From contig NZ_PGFA01000001.1 of the NCBI RefSeq assembly GCF_002797555.1, forward strand, positions 124,001-188,000: a stretch of DNA of 64,000 nucleotides, given 5' to 3'. The notes under the pieces were generated by a model. That model saw only the letters and a list, made by a program, of their open reading frames with translations, did no database searches and had not been told where the DNA came from. A program made the position numbers and the translations under genes. Of the stretch, positions 16,979-26,353 are shown piece after piece. Source of the DNA: Hymenobacter chitinivorans DSM 11115 (GTDB lineage: Bacteria; Bacteroidota; Bacteroidia; Cytophagales; Hymenobacteraceae). Position 1 is the first letter of the stretch. Every line of letters begins with the position of its first letter.

Positions 16979-18405
16979 TAGTTGTAGCCCGGGTTTTGGG
17001 TCAGGTTGGTGTTGAGAATCAGCTCGGGCTGCGGAATCGGGAAGAGGAAATACCGGTCGTCGATGTCGCGGTTGAAGACGGCCTTTTCGCGCTGCTTCAG
17101 GCGGTTGAGGCGCACCAGGTCAAACCAGCGGTGGCCTTCCTGCACCAGCTCCCAGCCCCGCTCTCGCACCAGCAGATCCACGAAGGCGTCTTTGGTCGTC
17201 ACCTTGGAAGCTGGAATCGGGGCCAGACCGGCCCGCACCCGCACGGCGTTGATGCCCTGGTACTTGGTCGGGTCGGCGGCGTTCAGCGCGTTCAGGGCTT
17301 CCGACTGCAGCAGCAGAATGTCGGCGTAGCGGGTAATCAGGTAGTTGGTGCGGGCGTCGTTGCCAATGCGCTTCTCGTCGCGGAACTTGTTGAAGTAGTA
17401 GCGCGGCAGGACAGTGGAACCGGCCTGGTTGCTGATGTTCCAGGCCCGGCGCACGTCGTTGGTGGCGTAGGAGCGTACCAGGCTGTCTTCCACCGTGAAA
17501 GTGCCCAGGCCCTGCAGCTGCGAGGGCAAAAACTGGCGCACGATGATGCTGCCCGTGTTCGGGGGCAAATCAAACTGGATGGAGAAGATGTGCTCGGGGC
17601 CGTTTTCCTTGTCGGGGTTGAATACGTCGCCGTACACGGGTAGCAGGCTGTAGAGCTTGGAGCTGATTACCCGGTTGCAGGCGTCGAGGCCGCTCTGGTT
17701 GTCGCCGCTCTGAGCGGCTTTGGTCGTGGCGCGCGTCAGATACACCTTGGCCAGCAGGGCCGTGGCGGCTCCGCTGCTCGCCCGGCCTTTCTCGCCGGCC
17801 GCAATTTTGTCTTCGGGGTAGCAGTTGGCCTCGGCAAACTTCAGGTCTTCAATGATTTGCTCGTAAACCTGGGCCAGGGGCGTGCGGGTGGGGCGTAGGT
17901 CGTCGTTGGGACCTTTCACCGTGGCCAGCACCAGGGGCACGTCGCCGAAGCAGCGCACCAGGTCGAAGTAGCCCATGGCGCGCAGGAAGCGGGCATTGCC
18001 CACGATGTTGTTGCGGCGGGTCACGTCCATGCCAATGCCGGGCACCTTCTCGATGACGTCGTTGGCCCGGTTAATCATGCGGTAGGTGTTGGTCCACCAG
18101 CTGTTGATTTCGGTGTTGGTCGAGGTGAAGGTGAAGCGCGAGAGCTGGGCCCGCTCGTCGGTGCTGGAACCCACGCGGATGAGCTCGGCGGGCAGCTCGG
18201 TGATCTGCCAGCCGGTGCGGCCGAAGTAGGTTTGGGGCAGCAGGGCGTTGAACACGCCGTTAAGGCCGGCCACGGCGTCGCCTTCGGTTTTGTAGAAATT
18301 TTCGCTGGCCAAAAAGGAGTAGGGCTCCTCTTCCAGGAACTTCTCGCAGGAACCCAGGCTCAAACCCAGGGAAAGCAAGCCGATAAATAGGAGGGACTTT
18401 TTCAT
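16978..18405 (-). CDS. SusD-like surface glycan-binding lipoprotein
   Basis: A 475-residue protein with a lipoprotein signal (LSLGSCEKF, lipidated Cys near residue 20). It follows SusC with a 30-bp gap. The RagB/SusD tetratricopeptide fold is supported by FLRAMGYFDLVRCFGDVPL and, near the C-terminus, RERGWELVQEGHRWFDLVR. SusD captures the polysaccharide at the cell surface and caps the SusC pore. It is shorter than the second SusD in the window (650 residues), which implies a different ligand. Confidence 0.95.
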   Translation of the reverse strand: MKKSLLFIGLLSLGLSLGSCEKFLEEEPYSFLASENFYKTEGDAVAGLNGVFNALLPQTYFGRTGWQITELPAELIRVGSSTDERAQLSRFTFTSTNTEINSWWTNTYRMINRANDVIEKVPGIGMDVTRRNNIVGNARFLRAMGYFDLVRCFGDVPLVLATVKGPNDDLRPTRTPLAQVYEQIIEDLKFAEANCYPEDKIAAGEKGRASSGAATALLAKVYLTRATTKAAQSGDNQSGLDACNRVISSKLYSLLPVYGDVFNPDKENGPEHIFSIQFDLPPNTGSIIVRQFLPSQLQGLGTFTVEDSLVRSYATNDVRRAWNISNQAGSTVLPRYYFNKFRDEKRIGNDARTNYLITRYADILLLQSEALNALNAADPTKYQGINAVRVRAGLAPIPASKVTTKDAFVDLLVRERGWELVQEGHRWFDLVRLNRLKQREKAVFNRDIDDRYFLFPIPQPELILNTNLTQNPGYN

Positions 18406-18435
18406 ATCAGGTGGGAGTGCTGCAGGAGGTGAGGA

Positions 18436-21400
18436 TTAGAAGCCAACTTTGATACCGGCCGTGAAGCTGCGGGTGCTGGGGAAGGCGTTGTAATCGGTGT
18501 TCAAACTCAGGTTGTCGTTGCCGAAGGAGTTGACTTCGGGGTCGTAGCCGCTGTAGTCGGTCAGGGTCACCAGGTTCTGGGCCGTGACGTACACGCTGGC
18601 CTGGCGCAGCACTTTGCTGAACTTGGGCAGGGTGTAGCTCAGGGTCACGGTTTTGAGACGCACGAAGCTGCCGTCTTCCAGCACGTCGCTCACGATGCCG
18701 GTGCTGCGACGGATGGTGCTACCGGCCCGGGGAATGTTCGTGTTGGGGTTGTCGGGCGTCCAGCGGTTTACCACCGTCTTGAGCTTGTTGGTGGTCGTGA
18801 TGCCCGACTCCAGCTCGTAGCGGTTCAGGTTGAGCACGTCGGTGCCCTGCACGCCCTGGATAAAGATGTTGAGCGAGAAGCCGCCCGCGCTGAAGGTGTT
18901 GGTCAAGCCGTAGATAAAGTCGGGCTGGGCCCGGCCGATAATCACCCGGTCGGCGGCCGTAATGGCTTTGTCGCCGTTCTGGTCCACGTAGCGCGGGTCG
19001 CCGGGGCGCACCCCGGTACGGCCGGCCGCCTTGATTTCGTCGTCGCTCTGCCAGAGGCCGTCGAACTGGTAGCCGTAGAACGAGCCGATGGGCTCACCCT
19101 CGCGCAGGATGCTGGTATTGCCCAGGCCCGCGCCCACAAACAGGCTGGAGCTGGAGGCACCCACCGGCAACTCCGAAACGCTGTAGAGGTCAAGCACCTT
19201 GTTGCGGTTGAGCGAGAAGTTCAGGTTGGTTTTCCAGCCGAACGTCTTGGTGTCGAAGTTGGTGGTATTCACGGCCAGCTCGAAGCCCTTGTTTTCGACG
19301 CTGCCCGCGTTCAGGTAAATGTTGGGGTAGCCGGTGGTGCGGGGCGTGGCCACGCGCAGCAGCAGGTCGGTGGTTTTCTTGTAGTAGGCGTCGGCCGTAA
19401 TGGAAACCCGGTTTTCCAGGAAAGCCAGGTCTACGCCCACGTTGCTGGCCGCCGTCGATTCCCAGCGCAGGTTGGGGTTGCCGATGTTGAGCGGCTCGAG
19501 GCCCACCAGCCGGGCGCTGCCCGAAGCGTAGGCGTCGGCCCCGTACTGGGCCAAGGACTGGTAGTTGTCGATTTCCTGGTTGCCGGTCACGCCGTAGCCC
19601 AGGCGCAGCTTCAGGTCGGTCAGCGCGGTCAGGTCCTTCATAAACGGCTCGTCGATGAGGCGGTAGGCAAAGGCAGCCGAGGGGAAGTAGCCCCACTTGT
19701 TGTTTTTGCCGAAGCGCGAGGAGCCGTCGGCCCGCATCGTCACGGTAAAGAGGTACTTCTCGAACAGCCGGTAGTTGACGCGGCCAAAGTAGGAGGCCAG
19801 CGCGTTGGAGTTGCGGGTCGAAGTCGGCGTGCCCACGTTGGCGGCTATCGAGAGGTTATCGGAGCCCAGCGTGTTGGTGAAGAAGTTGGTGCCGCTCGCG
19901 CCAAACTGGTTGAAGTAGAACTTCTGCTCCGAAATACCCACCACCACGTTCAGGGCGTTGTTGGGGTTGAGCTTCTTGTCGTAGGTCAGCGTGTTTTCAT
20001 TCAGCCAGCTGTAGCGGTTGCTCTGCACCCGGCTGGCCGAGCCCCCGTTGAGGCGCCCCAAAAACACGTCGGAGGGCCGGAATACGTCGGTTTGCTGGTT
20101 GTTGTAGTCCAGGCCCCCGCTGATGCGCAGCGTCAGGCCGGGCAGCAGCTCGTAGTTGGCCGCCACGTTGAGCAAGCCCCGGGCCGTGTTGCGGCGGTCC
20201 TTCACTTTCTCGGCGAAAGCCACCGGGTTGCCCACGTCTTCCACGAAGGGCTGGGGCGTGTTGGAGTAGGTGAAGTTGCCGTTTTCGTCGCGCACCGGGT
20301 TGATGGGGCTAAAGCGCAGCGCGTCGAGCAAGGCGCCGCCGAAGGAGCCACCCTGGGAGTTCACAAAGGCCCGCTTCTCGAAGGTGCCGGCCAGTTGGCT
20401 CGAAAAATTGAAGCTGAGCTTGGAGTTGATTTTCTTGTCGAGGTTGAGGCGCACCGTGCCGCGCTTGAAGCCCGAGTTGATGATGATGCCTTCCTGGTCG
20501 AAGAAGTTGAAGCTCAGGTTGTAGCGCGTTTCCTCGGTGCCGCCGTTAAAGCCCAGCTGGTAGTTGCTCAGGCGGGCCGGGCGCAGAATGGCGTCCTGCC
20601 AGTCGGTACCCTCGCCCATGGCCGCAATCTGCTCGTCGGTATACACCGGCGTGGTGCTGGGGGCCACCGGCGGGTTCACCTCGTTGAGGTAGCGCGCAAA
20701 TTCCGGCGCGTTCATCAGCTCGTACTTGTGGCGCACGATCTGCACGCCGGTGTACGCTTCGGCATTGATGGTGCCCTTGCCCACCTTGCCTTTCTTGGTA
20801 GTAATCAGCACTACCCCGTTGGCACCGCGGGAGCCGTAAATAGCGGTAGCCGAGGCGTCTTTGAGCACCTCGATGCTCTCGATGTCGCTGGGGTTGATGG
20901 AGTTCAGGTCGCCGGCGCCGGGGAAGCCGTCCACCACAAACAGGGGCTCGTTGCCGGTGTTGATGGAATTGGTACCCCGAATGCGGATGGAAACGTTGCC
21001 GCCCGGCTCCGAATTCGTTTGTGTAACCTGCACGCCGCTCACCCGGCCCTGCAGAATCTGGTCGGCGCGGGCAATGGGAGTTTCGGCCACCTGCTCAGCC
21101 GAAATGGAGGCCACCGAGCCGGTGATGTCGCGCTTGCGCTGGGTGCCGTAGCCTACCACCACTACGTCGTTGAGCTCGGTGGTTTTCTCGCGCAGCTGCA
21201 CCGTGGGCACCGTGCCGTTGTCGCCCACCCGGGCCTCAAACGGCTCGAAGCCAACGAAGGAGAAAACCAGCGTGGGGTTGCCGTCGGCCGGCAGGGGCAG
21301 GCTGAAGCGGCCGTCGGGGTCGGTGGCCGTGCCGGTAGTGGTGCCCTTGATAACGACCGACACGCCCGGCAGCGGCGTCCGGTCGGTGGCGTTGAGCACC

Positions 21401-21486
21401 TGGCCGGTTACTTGGCGGGTTTGGGCGAAGGCCGGCAGGCTTACGGCCACGGCCAGCGGCACCAGAATGGGTAGGATTTTTTGCAT
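18436..21486 (-). CDS. SusC-like TonB-dependent outer-membrane transporter
   Basis: A 1016-residue protein, taking the ATG at 21486 because it begins a clean signal peptide (MQKILPILVPLAVAVSLPAFAQ). A further upstream ATG at 21543 adds 19 residues unlike a signal. The order is a carboxypeptidase-like regulatory domain (about 25-100), a plug with VVVVGYGTQRKRDITGSVAS and the SusC mark YGSRGANGVVLITTKKG, then the beta-barrel ending in a terminal aromatic (VGF). It imports oligosaccharides with energy from TonB. It is the first gene of the left locus, and a perfect LacI-like palindrome lies 85 bp upstream. Confidence 0.96.
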   Translation of the reverse strand: MQKILPILVPLAVAVSLPAFAQTRQVTGQVLNATDRTPLPGVSVVIKGTTTGTATDPDGRFSLPLPADGNPTLVFSFVGFEPFEARVGDNGTVPTVQLREKTTELNDVVVVGYGTQRKRDITGSVASISAEQVAETPIARADQILQGRVSGVQVTQTNSEPGGNVSIRIRGTNSINTGNEPLFVVDGFPGAGDLNSINPSDIESIEVLKDASATAIYGSRGANGVVLITTKKGKVGKGTINAEAYTGVQIVRHKYELMNAPEFARYLNEVNPPVAPSTTPVYTDEQIAAMGEGTDWQDAILRPARLSNYQLGFNGGTEETRYNLSFNFFDQEGIIINSGFKRGTVRLNLDKKINSKLSFNFSSQLAGTFEKRAFVNSQGGSFGGALLDALRFSPINPVRDENGNFTYSNTPQPFVEDVGNPVAFAEKVKDRRNTARGLLNVAANYELLPGLTLRISGGLDYNNQQTDVFRPSDVFLGRLNGGSASRVQSNRYSWLNENTLTYDKKLNPNNALNVVVGISEQKFYFNQFGASGTNFFTNTLGSDNLSIAANVGTPTSTRNSNALASYFGRVNYRLFEKYLFTVTMRADGSSRFGKNNKWGYFPSAAFAYRLIDEPFMKDLTALTDLKLRLGYGVTGNQEIDNYQSLAQYGADAYASGSARLVGLEPLNIGNPNLRWESTAASNVGVDLAFLENRVSITADAYYKKTTDLLLRVATPRTTGYPNIYLNAGSVENKGFELAVNTTNFDTKTFGWKTNLNFSLNRNKVLDLYSVSELPVGASSSSLFVGAGLGNTSILREGEPIGSFYGYQFDGLWQSDDEIKAAGRTGVRPGDPRYVDQNGDKAITAADRVIIGRAQPDFIYGLTNTFSAGGFSLNIFIQGVQGTDVLNLNRYELESGITTTNKLKTVVNRWTPDNPNTNIPRAGSTIRRSTGIVSDVLEDGSFVRLKTVTLSYTLPKFSKVLRQASVYVTAQNLVTLTDYSGYDPEVNSFGNDNLSLNTDYNAFPSTRSFTAGIKVGF

Positions 21487-21559
21487 GATGTGTGCGGCTT
21501 TGGGGGGAATCAGAGCGGTAATCTCTGCAAAGTCCGCGGGCATAAAATGCGTTACCCTC

Positions 21560-21584
21560 AGGTTTATTTACGTAAACGTTTACG
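21560..21584. promoter_or_regulatory. LacI-type operator between susC and the divergent lacI gene
   Basis: The core CGTAAACGTTTACG (21571-21584) is a perfect 14-bp palindrome. With the preceding AGGTTTATTT it matches 2294-2317 at all but two positions. It lies in the 328-bp divergent space between SusC and the LacI gene. A related half-palindrome TTACGTAA is at 21737-21744, closer to the lacI start, and could serve autoregulation. A TATAAT-like box is at 21711-21716 but has no convincing partner. Confidence 0.75.
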
Positions 21585-21814
21585 GAACTTATCCAGGCGC
21601 ACTCACCATTAGGTGAGTGAGGCTATACCAACTAGATGAATGGATATATATCTGATATATAGATAGATAAGTATTGCTGTGGAGCCGTCAGAACAGTAGG
21701 CTGGATTGGTTATAATGAAGGCTAAAAGTGAAAATGTTACGTAAAACAATGGCGAAGCCCGGGGCTGGGCCGGAGCGGGTTTCGTTCCCAGAACCAACCT
21801 GCCTAGATTGAGCC

Positions 21815-22834
21815 ATGAAACCCATCAATCTGAAAAAGCTCGCGCAGGAGTTGAACCTGTCGGTGGCCACCGTGTCGCGGGCGCTGAACGACCGGTACGA
21901 CATTTCGCAGGGCACCAAAGACCGGGTGCGGGCCCTGGCCAACAAGCTCAACTACGAGCCCAATCCCTACGCCAGCAGCCTGCGGCGCCAGAAAAGCAAG
22001 ACCATCGGGGTGGTGATTCCCGAAGTGGCCAACCACTTTTTTTCCTTGGCCATTAACGGCATTGAGGAAGTGGCCCGCCACAATAATTACCACGTGCTGA
22101 TTTACCTGACCCACGAGGATTACCAGCGGGAGCTGGCCATGGCCCGCCTGCTGGCCAGTGGGCGGGTGGATGGGGTGCTGCTGTCGGTGGCTAGCGAAAG
22201 TGCCGACTTTGCCCACCTGGAGTTTCTGCGGGAGCGGGGCATTCCCATCGTGTTCTTCGACCGGGTCTACGACGAGATGCCCACGGCCAAGGTCACTACC
22301 GACGACTACGAAAGCGGCTACCGGGCCACCGAGCACCTGCTCGACGCCGGCTGCCGCACCGTGGCTCACCTCACCGTGTCGCAAAACCTGTCCATCAGTC
22401 GGCGCCGCAAGGAAGGCTACATCCAGGCCCTGGCCGACCGCCGCATAGCCTACGACGAAAGCCTGGTGCTGGTGGCCCAGGAAACCAAGGCCCAGGACAT
22501 CCACCAGATTCAGCAACTGCTCACCGCGCGGCCCGACGTCGACGGGATTTTTGCCGCCGTCGAAAGCCAGGCGACGAGCAGCTATGAGGCTTGCCGCAAC
22601 CTAGGCCGCGCCATTCCCGAGGACATCAAGATCATCGGTTTTTCCAACCTCGAAATTGCCTCCCTGCTCCAGCCGGCCCTGACCACCATCACCCAGCCGG
22701 CCTACTCTATTGGAAAGGAAGCGGCCAAAATTCTCTTCCAGGCCATCAGTAAAAACCGGGTTATTTCGCCGGCCCAAAGCCTGGTGCTCAACTCGGAGCT
22801 GGTCGTGCGGGCCTCGACCACCAGGACCCCGTAA
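21815..22834 (+). CDS. LacI-family transcriptional regulator of the left locus
   Basis: A 339-residue protein. The N-terminal helix-turn-helix is at residues 4-25 (INLKKLAQELNLSVATVSRA), followed by the hinge (KLNYEPNPYASSLR) and a periplasmic-binding-protein-like sensor domain from about residue 60 (TIGVVIPEVANHFF) to the end. It is divergent from SusC, and matching palindromes lie upstream of SusC and of the terminal lyase. It probably senses a sugar released from the uronate polymer and controls the 1.0-21.5 kb locus. Ligand and sign of control are unknown. Confidence 0.93.
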   Translation: MKPINLKKLAQELNLSVATVSRALNDRYDISQGTKDRVRALANKLNYEPNPYASSLRRQKSKTIGVVIPEVANHFFSLAINGIEEVARHNNYHVLIYLTHEDYQRELAMARLLASGRVDGVLLSVASESADFAHLEFLRERGIPIVFFDRVYDEMPTAKVTTDDYESGYRATEHLLDAGCRTVAHLTVSQNLSISRRRKEGYIQALADRRIAYDESLVLVAQETKAQDIHQIQQLLTARPDVDGIFAAVESQATSSYEACRNLGRAIPEDIKIIGFSNLEIASLLQPALTTITQPAYSIGKEAAKILFQAISKNRVISPAQSLVLNSELVVRASTTRTP

Positions 22835-22924
22835 GCGCCCGGACCCGCGGCCTGAGACAGCCCCAACTTTGGTGGTTATACGCTTACGTAACACGTGATT
22901 CAGACCGGCATTTGATTCTGTAAC

Positions 22925-22955
22925 ATGGCTTTTACAGAGTCTGAAGCCATTTTTT
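22925..22955 (+). terminator. Rho-independent terminator after lacI
   Basis: Stem ATGGCTT (22925-22931) with AAGCCAT (22944-22950), a 12-nt loop and five further T residues. It lies 90 bp past the LacI stop. A TTACGTAA palindrome at 22884-22891 resembles part of the operator and lies just before it. A second 14-bp hairpin without a T run follows at 22975-23008. Confidence 0.75.
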
Positions 22956-23008
22956 AACGCTGCTGCGCCCAGTCAGCGGGAGTTGAGCAACGTAGCTCAG
23001 CTCCCGCT

Positions 23009-23755
23009 GGCCGGAGTGCGGCGGTGGGGCTGCGGCTGACAAATGACTGCAGTAGCGGCTGACTACGGGCTCTGAAAAAAGACTTGGTATGCCCGGTAAA
23101 CACAGGATAAATTGGCTACCCGGGTCCGGGCAATTATGGCTTAGGCGGGTGAGGTAGGCTCAGCCGGGGCGCAACTATTTAGGCAGTGAGCAAAGGCTAT
23201 ATAAAGTGTCGAGGTGAGGTGGAAAAACGGAAGCGGCATGGGTTCGTCTTCCCAATTTTTGGCTGTTCGGACTAGAACAGCCTGATTGCCAAGCGGCCGG
23301 GCGTAGTTCGCCAATTATCCAGGGCCGCCTGCTTGCCTGGGCTGCTGAAAAGCTGTTACTTACTAGTAGAAAACACCCCATTCCAGCCCCCGGGCCTGGG
23401 GCGAAGAGGCCCGCTCGGCGGGCCAGAACCCGGCCCGTGCCACCTGGTAGCCAGCCTCGAAATTGGCCCGAAATCAGGCCGCACCCCCGTGTTTTCCCGC
23501 CGCTATCCGCGTGTTGTAGGCTTCGAGTTCGGTTTTGCTGAGCCACCACGCGGGGCGCATTCCATTCCCTTCGAATTGTATTTCCGGTTTGTCAACCGCC
23601 GTCGGGCCCTTTCGCCGCCGGTGGCTGAAGCGTGAGCTGACGACCAGAGCCGGGCCGAGCTGGCTCGACGGATAGATAACAACGAAAAGCCGTGAAAAAC
23701 CGGGCTGAGTAGCTGTGGCTGGTGGTGTTTTCAATTCCCTACTTCTTCTTTTCCC
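23009..23755. other. Gene-poor stretch before GH3; nothing recognised
   Basis: About 750 bp without a convincing gene. Short open frames exist on both strands (for example 23175-23549 and 23474-23734 on minus, 23333-23635 on plus). They overlap one another, have no recognisable domain, and none starts behind a clear ribosome site. Base composition is slightly less GC-rich than in the flanking genes. It could hold the promoter of the GH3 gene or a decayed gene. Confidence 0.5.
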
Positions 23756-26092
23756 ATGAAACGTACTTTTCGTACCACCGTGCTATTGTCGCTGGGGCTG
23801 CTGCTGAGCCCCGCGCTGCACGCCCAGAAAGCCGCCCGCGCCGCTGCTTCGGCCACGGCCCCCGATGAGCAGAAAATGCAGCGGTTTATCGACGACCTGA
23901 TGAGCAAGATGACGCTGGAGGAAAAAATCGGCCAGCTGAACCTGATAACCGTGGGTTTCGACGTGACCGGGCCCGTGGTCAGCAAGGACGTGGACGTGAA
24001 TATCCGCAAGGGCCTGGTTGGGGGCGTGTTCAATACCTACACGCCCGTGGCCGCCCGCAAGCTCCAGAACATGGCCCTCAAGGAGTCGCGCCTGCACATT
24101 CCGCTCATGTTTGGCTACGACGTCATTCACGGACACCGCACCATTTTCCCGATTCCGCTGGGGCTTTCCGCTTCCTGGGATATGGCCGCCGTGGAGCGCA
24201 GCGCCCGGGTGGCGGCCGAGGAATCGGCGGCCGACGGGCTGCACTGGGTATTTTCACCGATGGTGGACATTGCCCGCGACCCGCGCTGGGGCCGGGTAGC
24301 TGAAGGCGGCGGCGAAGATCCGTACCTGGGCTCCCAGATTGCGCGGGCCATGGTGCGCGGCTACCAGGGCACCGACCTGAGCCAGAACAACACCGTCATG
24401 GCCTGCCTTAAGCACTTTGCCCTCTATGGAGCCGCCGAGGCCGGGCGCGACTACAACACGACCGACATGAGCCTGGCGCGCATGTACAACGAGTATCTGC
24501 CGCCCTACAAAGCCGCCATTGAAGCCGGCGTGGGTTCGGTGATGAGCTCCTTCAACGATATCAACGGTATTCCGGCCACCGGCAACAAGTGGCTGCTGAC
24601 CGACCTCTTGCGCAAGCAATGGGGCTTCAAGGGCTTCGTGGCTACTGACTATACCGCCATTCCGGAGATGATAAACCACGGCGTGGGCAACGAGGCCCAA
24701 GTATCGGCCATGGCCCTCAACGCCGGCGCCGACCAGGACATGGTGGGCGAGGTGTACCTGCGCAACTTGGCCCAAAACCTCAAAGATGGGACTGTGAAGC
24801 AGGAAATCATTGATGCCTCGTGCCGCCGCATTCTGGAGGGCAAGTACAAGCTCGGCCTGTTTCAGGACCCCTACCGGGGCGTGAGCGAGAAGCGGGCCAA
24901 GGCCACGCTGATGAAAAAGGAGTTTCTCGACGATGCCCGCGCTATTGCCCGCAAAAGCTTCGTGCTGCTCAAAAACGATAACAACGCCCTGCCCCTGAAA
25001 AAGGCGGGCACTATTGCCCTCGTGGGCCCCCTGGCTACCCGGCAGCACGATTTGCTGGGCAACTGGAGCGCCGCTGGCGACTGGAAACAGGCCGTGTCAG
25101 TAGAGCAGGGCATCCGCAACGTGGCTGGTAGCGGCGTGAAAATCGTGACGGCCCAGGGCGCCAACATCACCGATGACCAACTCCTGGTGGACCGCCTCAA
25201 TGCCTTCGGGGGGGCGCTGACTCCGGACAAGCGCAGCTCGGCCGACATGATTCAGGAGGCCGTGCAGGTAGCCCAGGGTGCCGACGTGGTAGTCGCCGTG
25301 GTGGGCGAGTCGCAGGGCATGACGGGGGAAGCCGCCAGCCGCGCCGATATCGGCCTGCCCGGCCAGCAGCTGGAGCTGCTCAAGGCCCTGAAGAAAACCG
25401 GTAAGCCCCTGGTAGTAGTGCTCATGAACGGCCGTCCGCTGACCCTGAACTGGGAAAACCAGAACGCCGACGCCATTCTCGAAACCTGGTTTGCGGGTAC
25501 CCAGGGCGGCAACGCCATTGCCGACGTGCTGTTTGGGGCCTACAACCCTTCGGGCAAGCTTACTATTACCTTCCCGCAGTCGGTGGGGCAGGTACCGCTC
25601 TACTACAACCACAAAAGCACCGGCCGGCCCTTCGGCGGGCAGCAGCTCGACAAGTATAAGTCGCGCTACCTCGACGTGAGCAACGAGCCGCTCTACCCGT
25701 TTGGCTACGGCCTGAGCTACACTACCTTCAGCTACTCCAAGCCCGAGCTGAGTGCCAGCACCATGAGCCTGGGCGGCGCCCTGGACGTGAAAGTAACCGT
25801 GAAAAACACCGGCAACTACGACGGCGAGGAAGTGGCCCAGCTGTACGTGCGCGACGTGGCCGGCTCGGTGTCGCGGCCGGTGCGGGAGCTCAAGGGCTTC
25901 CAGAAAGTGCTGCTCAAAAAGGGCGAGAGCCGCACGCTCACCTTCCACCTGACCACCGACGACCTCAAGTTCTACAACAACGACCTGCAGTGGGTGGCCG
26001 AACCCGGCGCTTTCCAGGTGTTTGTAGGCCCCAACTCCCGCGACACCCAGGAGGCCAGCTTCACGCTGACGAGCGGCTCGGCGGCCAACTAA
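23756..26092 (+). CDS. GH3 beta-glycosidase (BglX-like), second copy
   Basis: A 778-residue protein with a signal peptide ending near LHAQK (residue 24). Three GH3 domains are visible in order: the barrel (about 40-380), the alpha/beta sandwich (about 400-640) and the fibronectin III-like end (about 675-760). The nucleophile is D298 in FVATDYTAI, and DVIHGHRTIFPIPL, DPRWGRVAEGGGEDP and KHFALYGAAEAGRDY surround the active site. It resembles the GH3 at 5453-7699 throughout but is 30 residues longer. No other sugar gene is next to it, so it may be a stand-alone periplasmic beta-glucosidase. Confidence 0.92.
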   Translation: MKRTFRTTVLLSLGLLLSPALHAQKAARAAASATAPDEQKMQRFIDDLMSKMTLEEKIGQLNLITVGFDVTGPVVSKDVDVNIRKGLVGGVFNTYTPVAARKLQNMALKESRLHIPLMFGYDVIHGHRTIFPIPLGLSASWDMAAVERSARVAAEESAADGLHWVFSPMVDIARDPRWGRVAEGGGEDPYLGSQIARAMVRGYQGTDLSQNNTVMACLKHFALYGAAEAGRDYNTTDMSLARMYNEYLPPYKAAIEAGVGSVMSSFNDINGIPATGNKWLLTDLLRKQWGFKGFVATDYTAIPEMINHGVGNEAQVSAMALNAGADQDMVGEVYLRNLAQNLKDGTVKQEIIDASCRRILEGKYKLGLFQDPYRGVSEKRAKATLMKKEFLDDARAIARKSFVLLKNDNNALPLKKAGTIALVGPLATRQHDLLGNWSAAGDWKQAVSVEQGIRNVAGSGVKIVTAQGANITDDQLLVDRLNAFGGALTPDKRSSADMIQEAVQVAQGADVVVAVVGESQGMTGEAASRADIGLPGQQLELLKALKKTGKPLVVVLMNGRPLTLNWENQNADAILETWFAGTQGGNAIADVLFGAYNPSGKLTITFPQSVGQVPLYYNHKSTGRPFGGQQLDKYKSRYLDVSNEPLYPFGYGLSYTTFSYSKPELSASTMSLGGALDVKVTVKNTGNYDGEEVAQLYVRDVAGSVSRPVRELKGFQKVLLKKGESRTLTFHLTTDDLKFYNNDLQWVAEPGAFQVFVGPNSRDTQEASFTLTSGSAAN

Positions 26093-26125
26093 GTCCGGTG
26101 TCGTTCCGCCCGGTAGAAAATCATA

Positions 26126-26287
26126 ACGACCGTCAAGCCGAGCGCAGCGTAGCGCAGTCGAAGCAGCTCTACTGCAGTGCTAATTAGAGTACTCTGGCAA
26201 CGAAGCGGTAGAGATACTTCAACTTTGCTTAGCATGACAATACCATTGCCCGCGTTATGTCTCCCATTGGTCAACATGACGCTCTGG
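26126..26287. repeat. Composite of interspersed repeats after GH3
   Basis: GTCAAGCCGAGCGCAG (from 26132) and CTTAGCATGAC (near 26229) are imperfect inverted ends of a 'GTAGAG..CTTCGAC' repeat. A diverged copy of the GCGAGATGTCTCG family follows at 26251-26287. The composite ends directly before the terminator. Confidence 0.6.
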
Positions 26288-26292
26288 GTGTA

Positions 26293-26334
26293 AAGTAAAA
26301 GGGCCGGCTACGTGAGTAGCCGGCCCTTTTACTT
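26293..26334. terminator. Bidirectional terminator between convergent genes
   Basis: A perfect 19-bp stem (left arm 26293-26311, containing AAAAGGGCCGGCTAC) with the loop GTGA. The right arm ends in TTTTACTT. It serves GH3 on plus and the SdiA-regulated-type gene on minus. Confidence 0.88.
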
Positions 26335-26353
26335 GTTCGACGCTTCCGCTCAT

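Noticed and set aside
23175..23734. Overlapping short frames on both strands before the GH3 gene
   Set aside because: No recognisable family, mutually overlapping, atypical composition for proteins. Possibly a decayed gene, but this cannot be supported.
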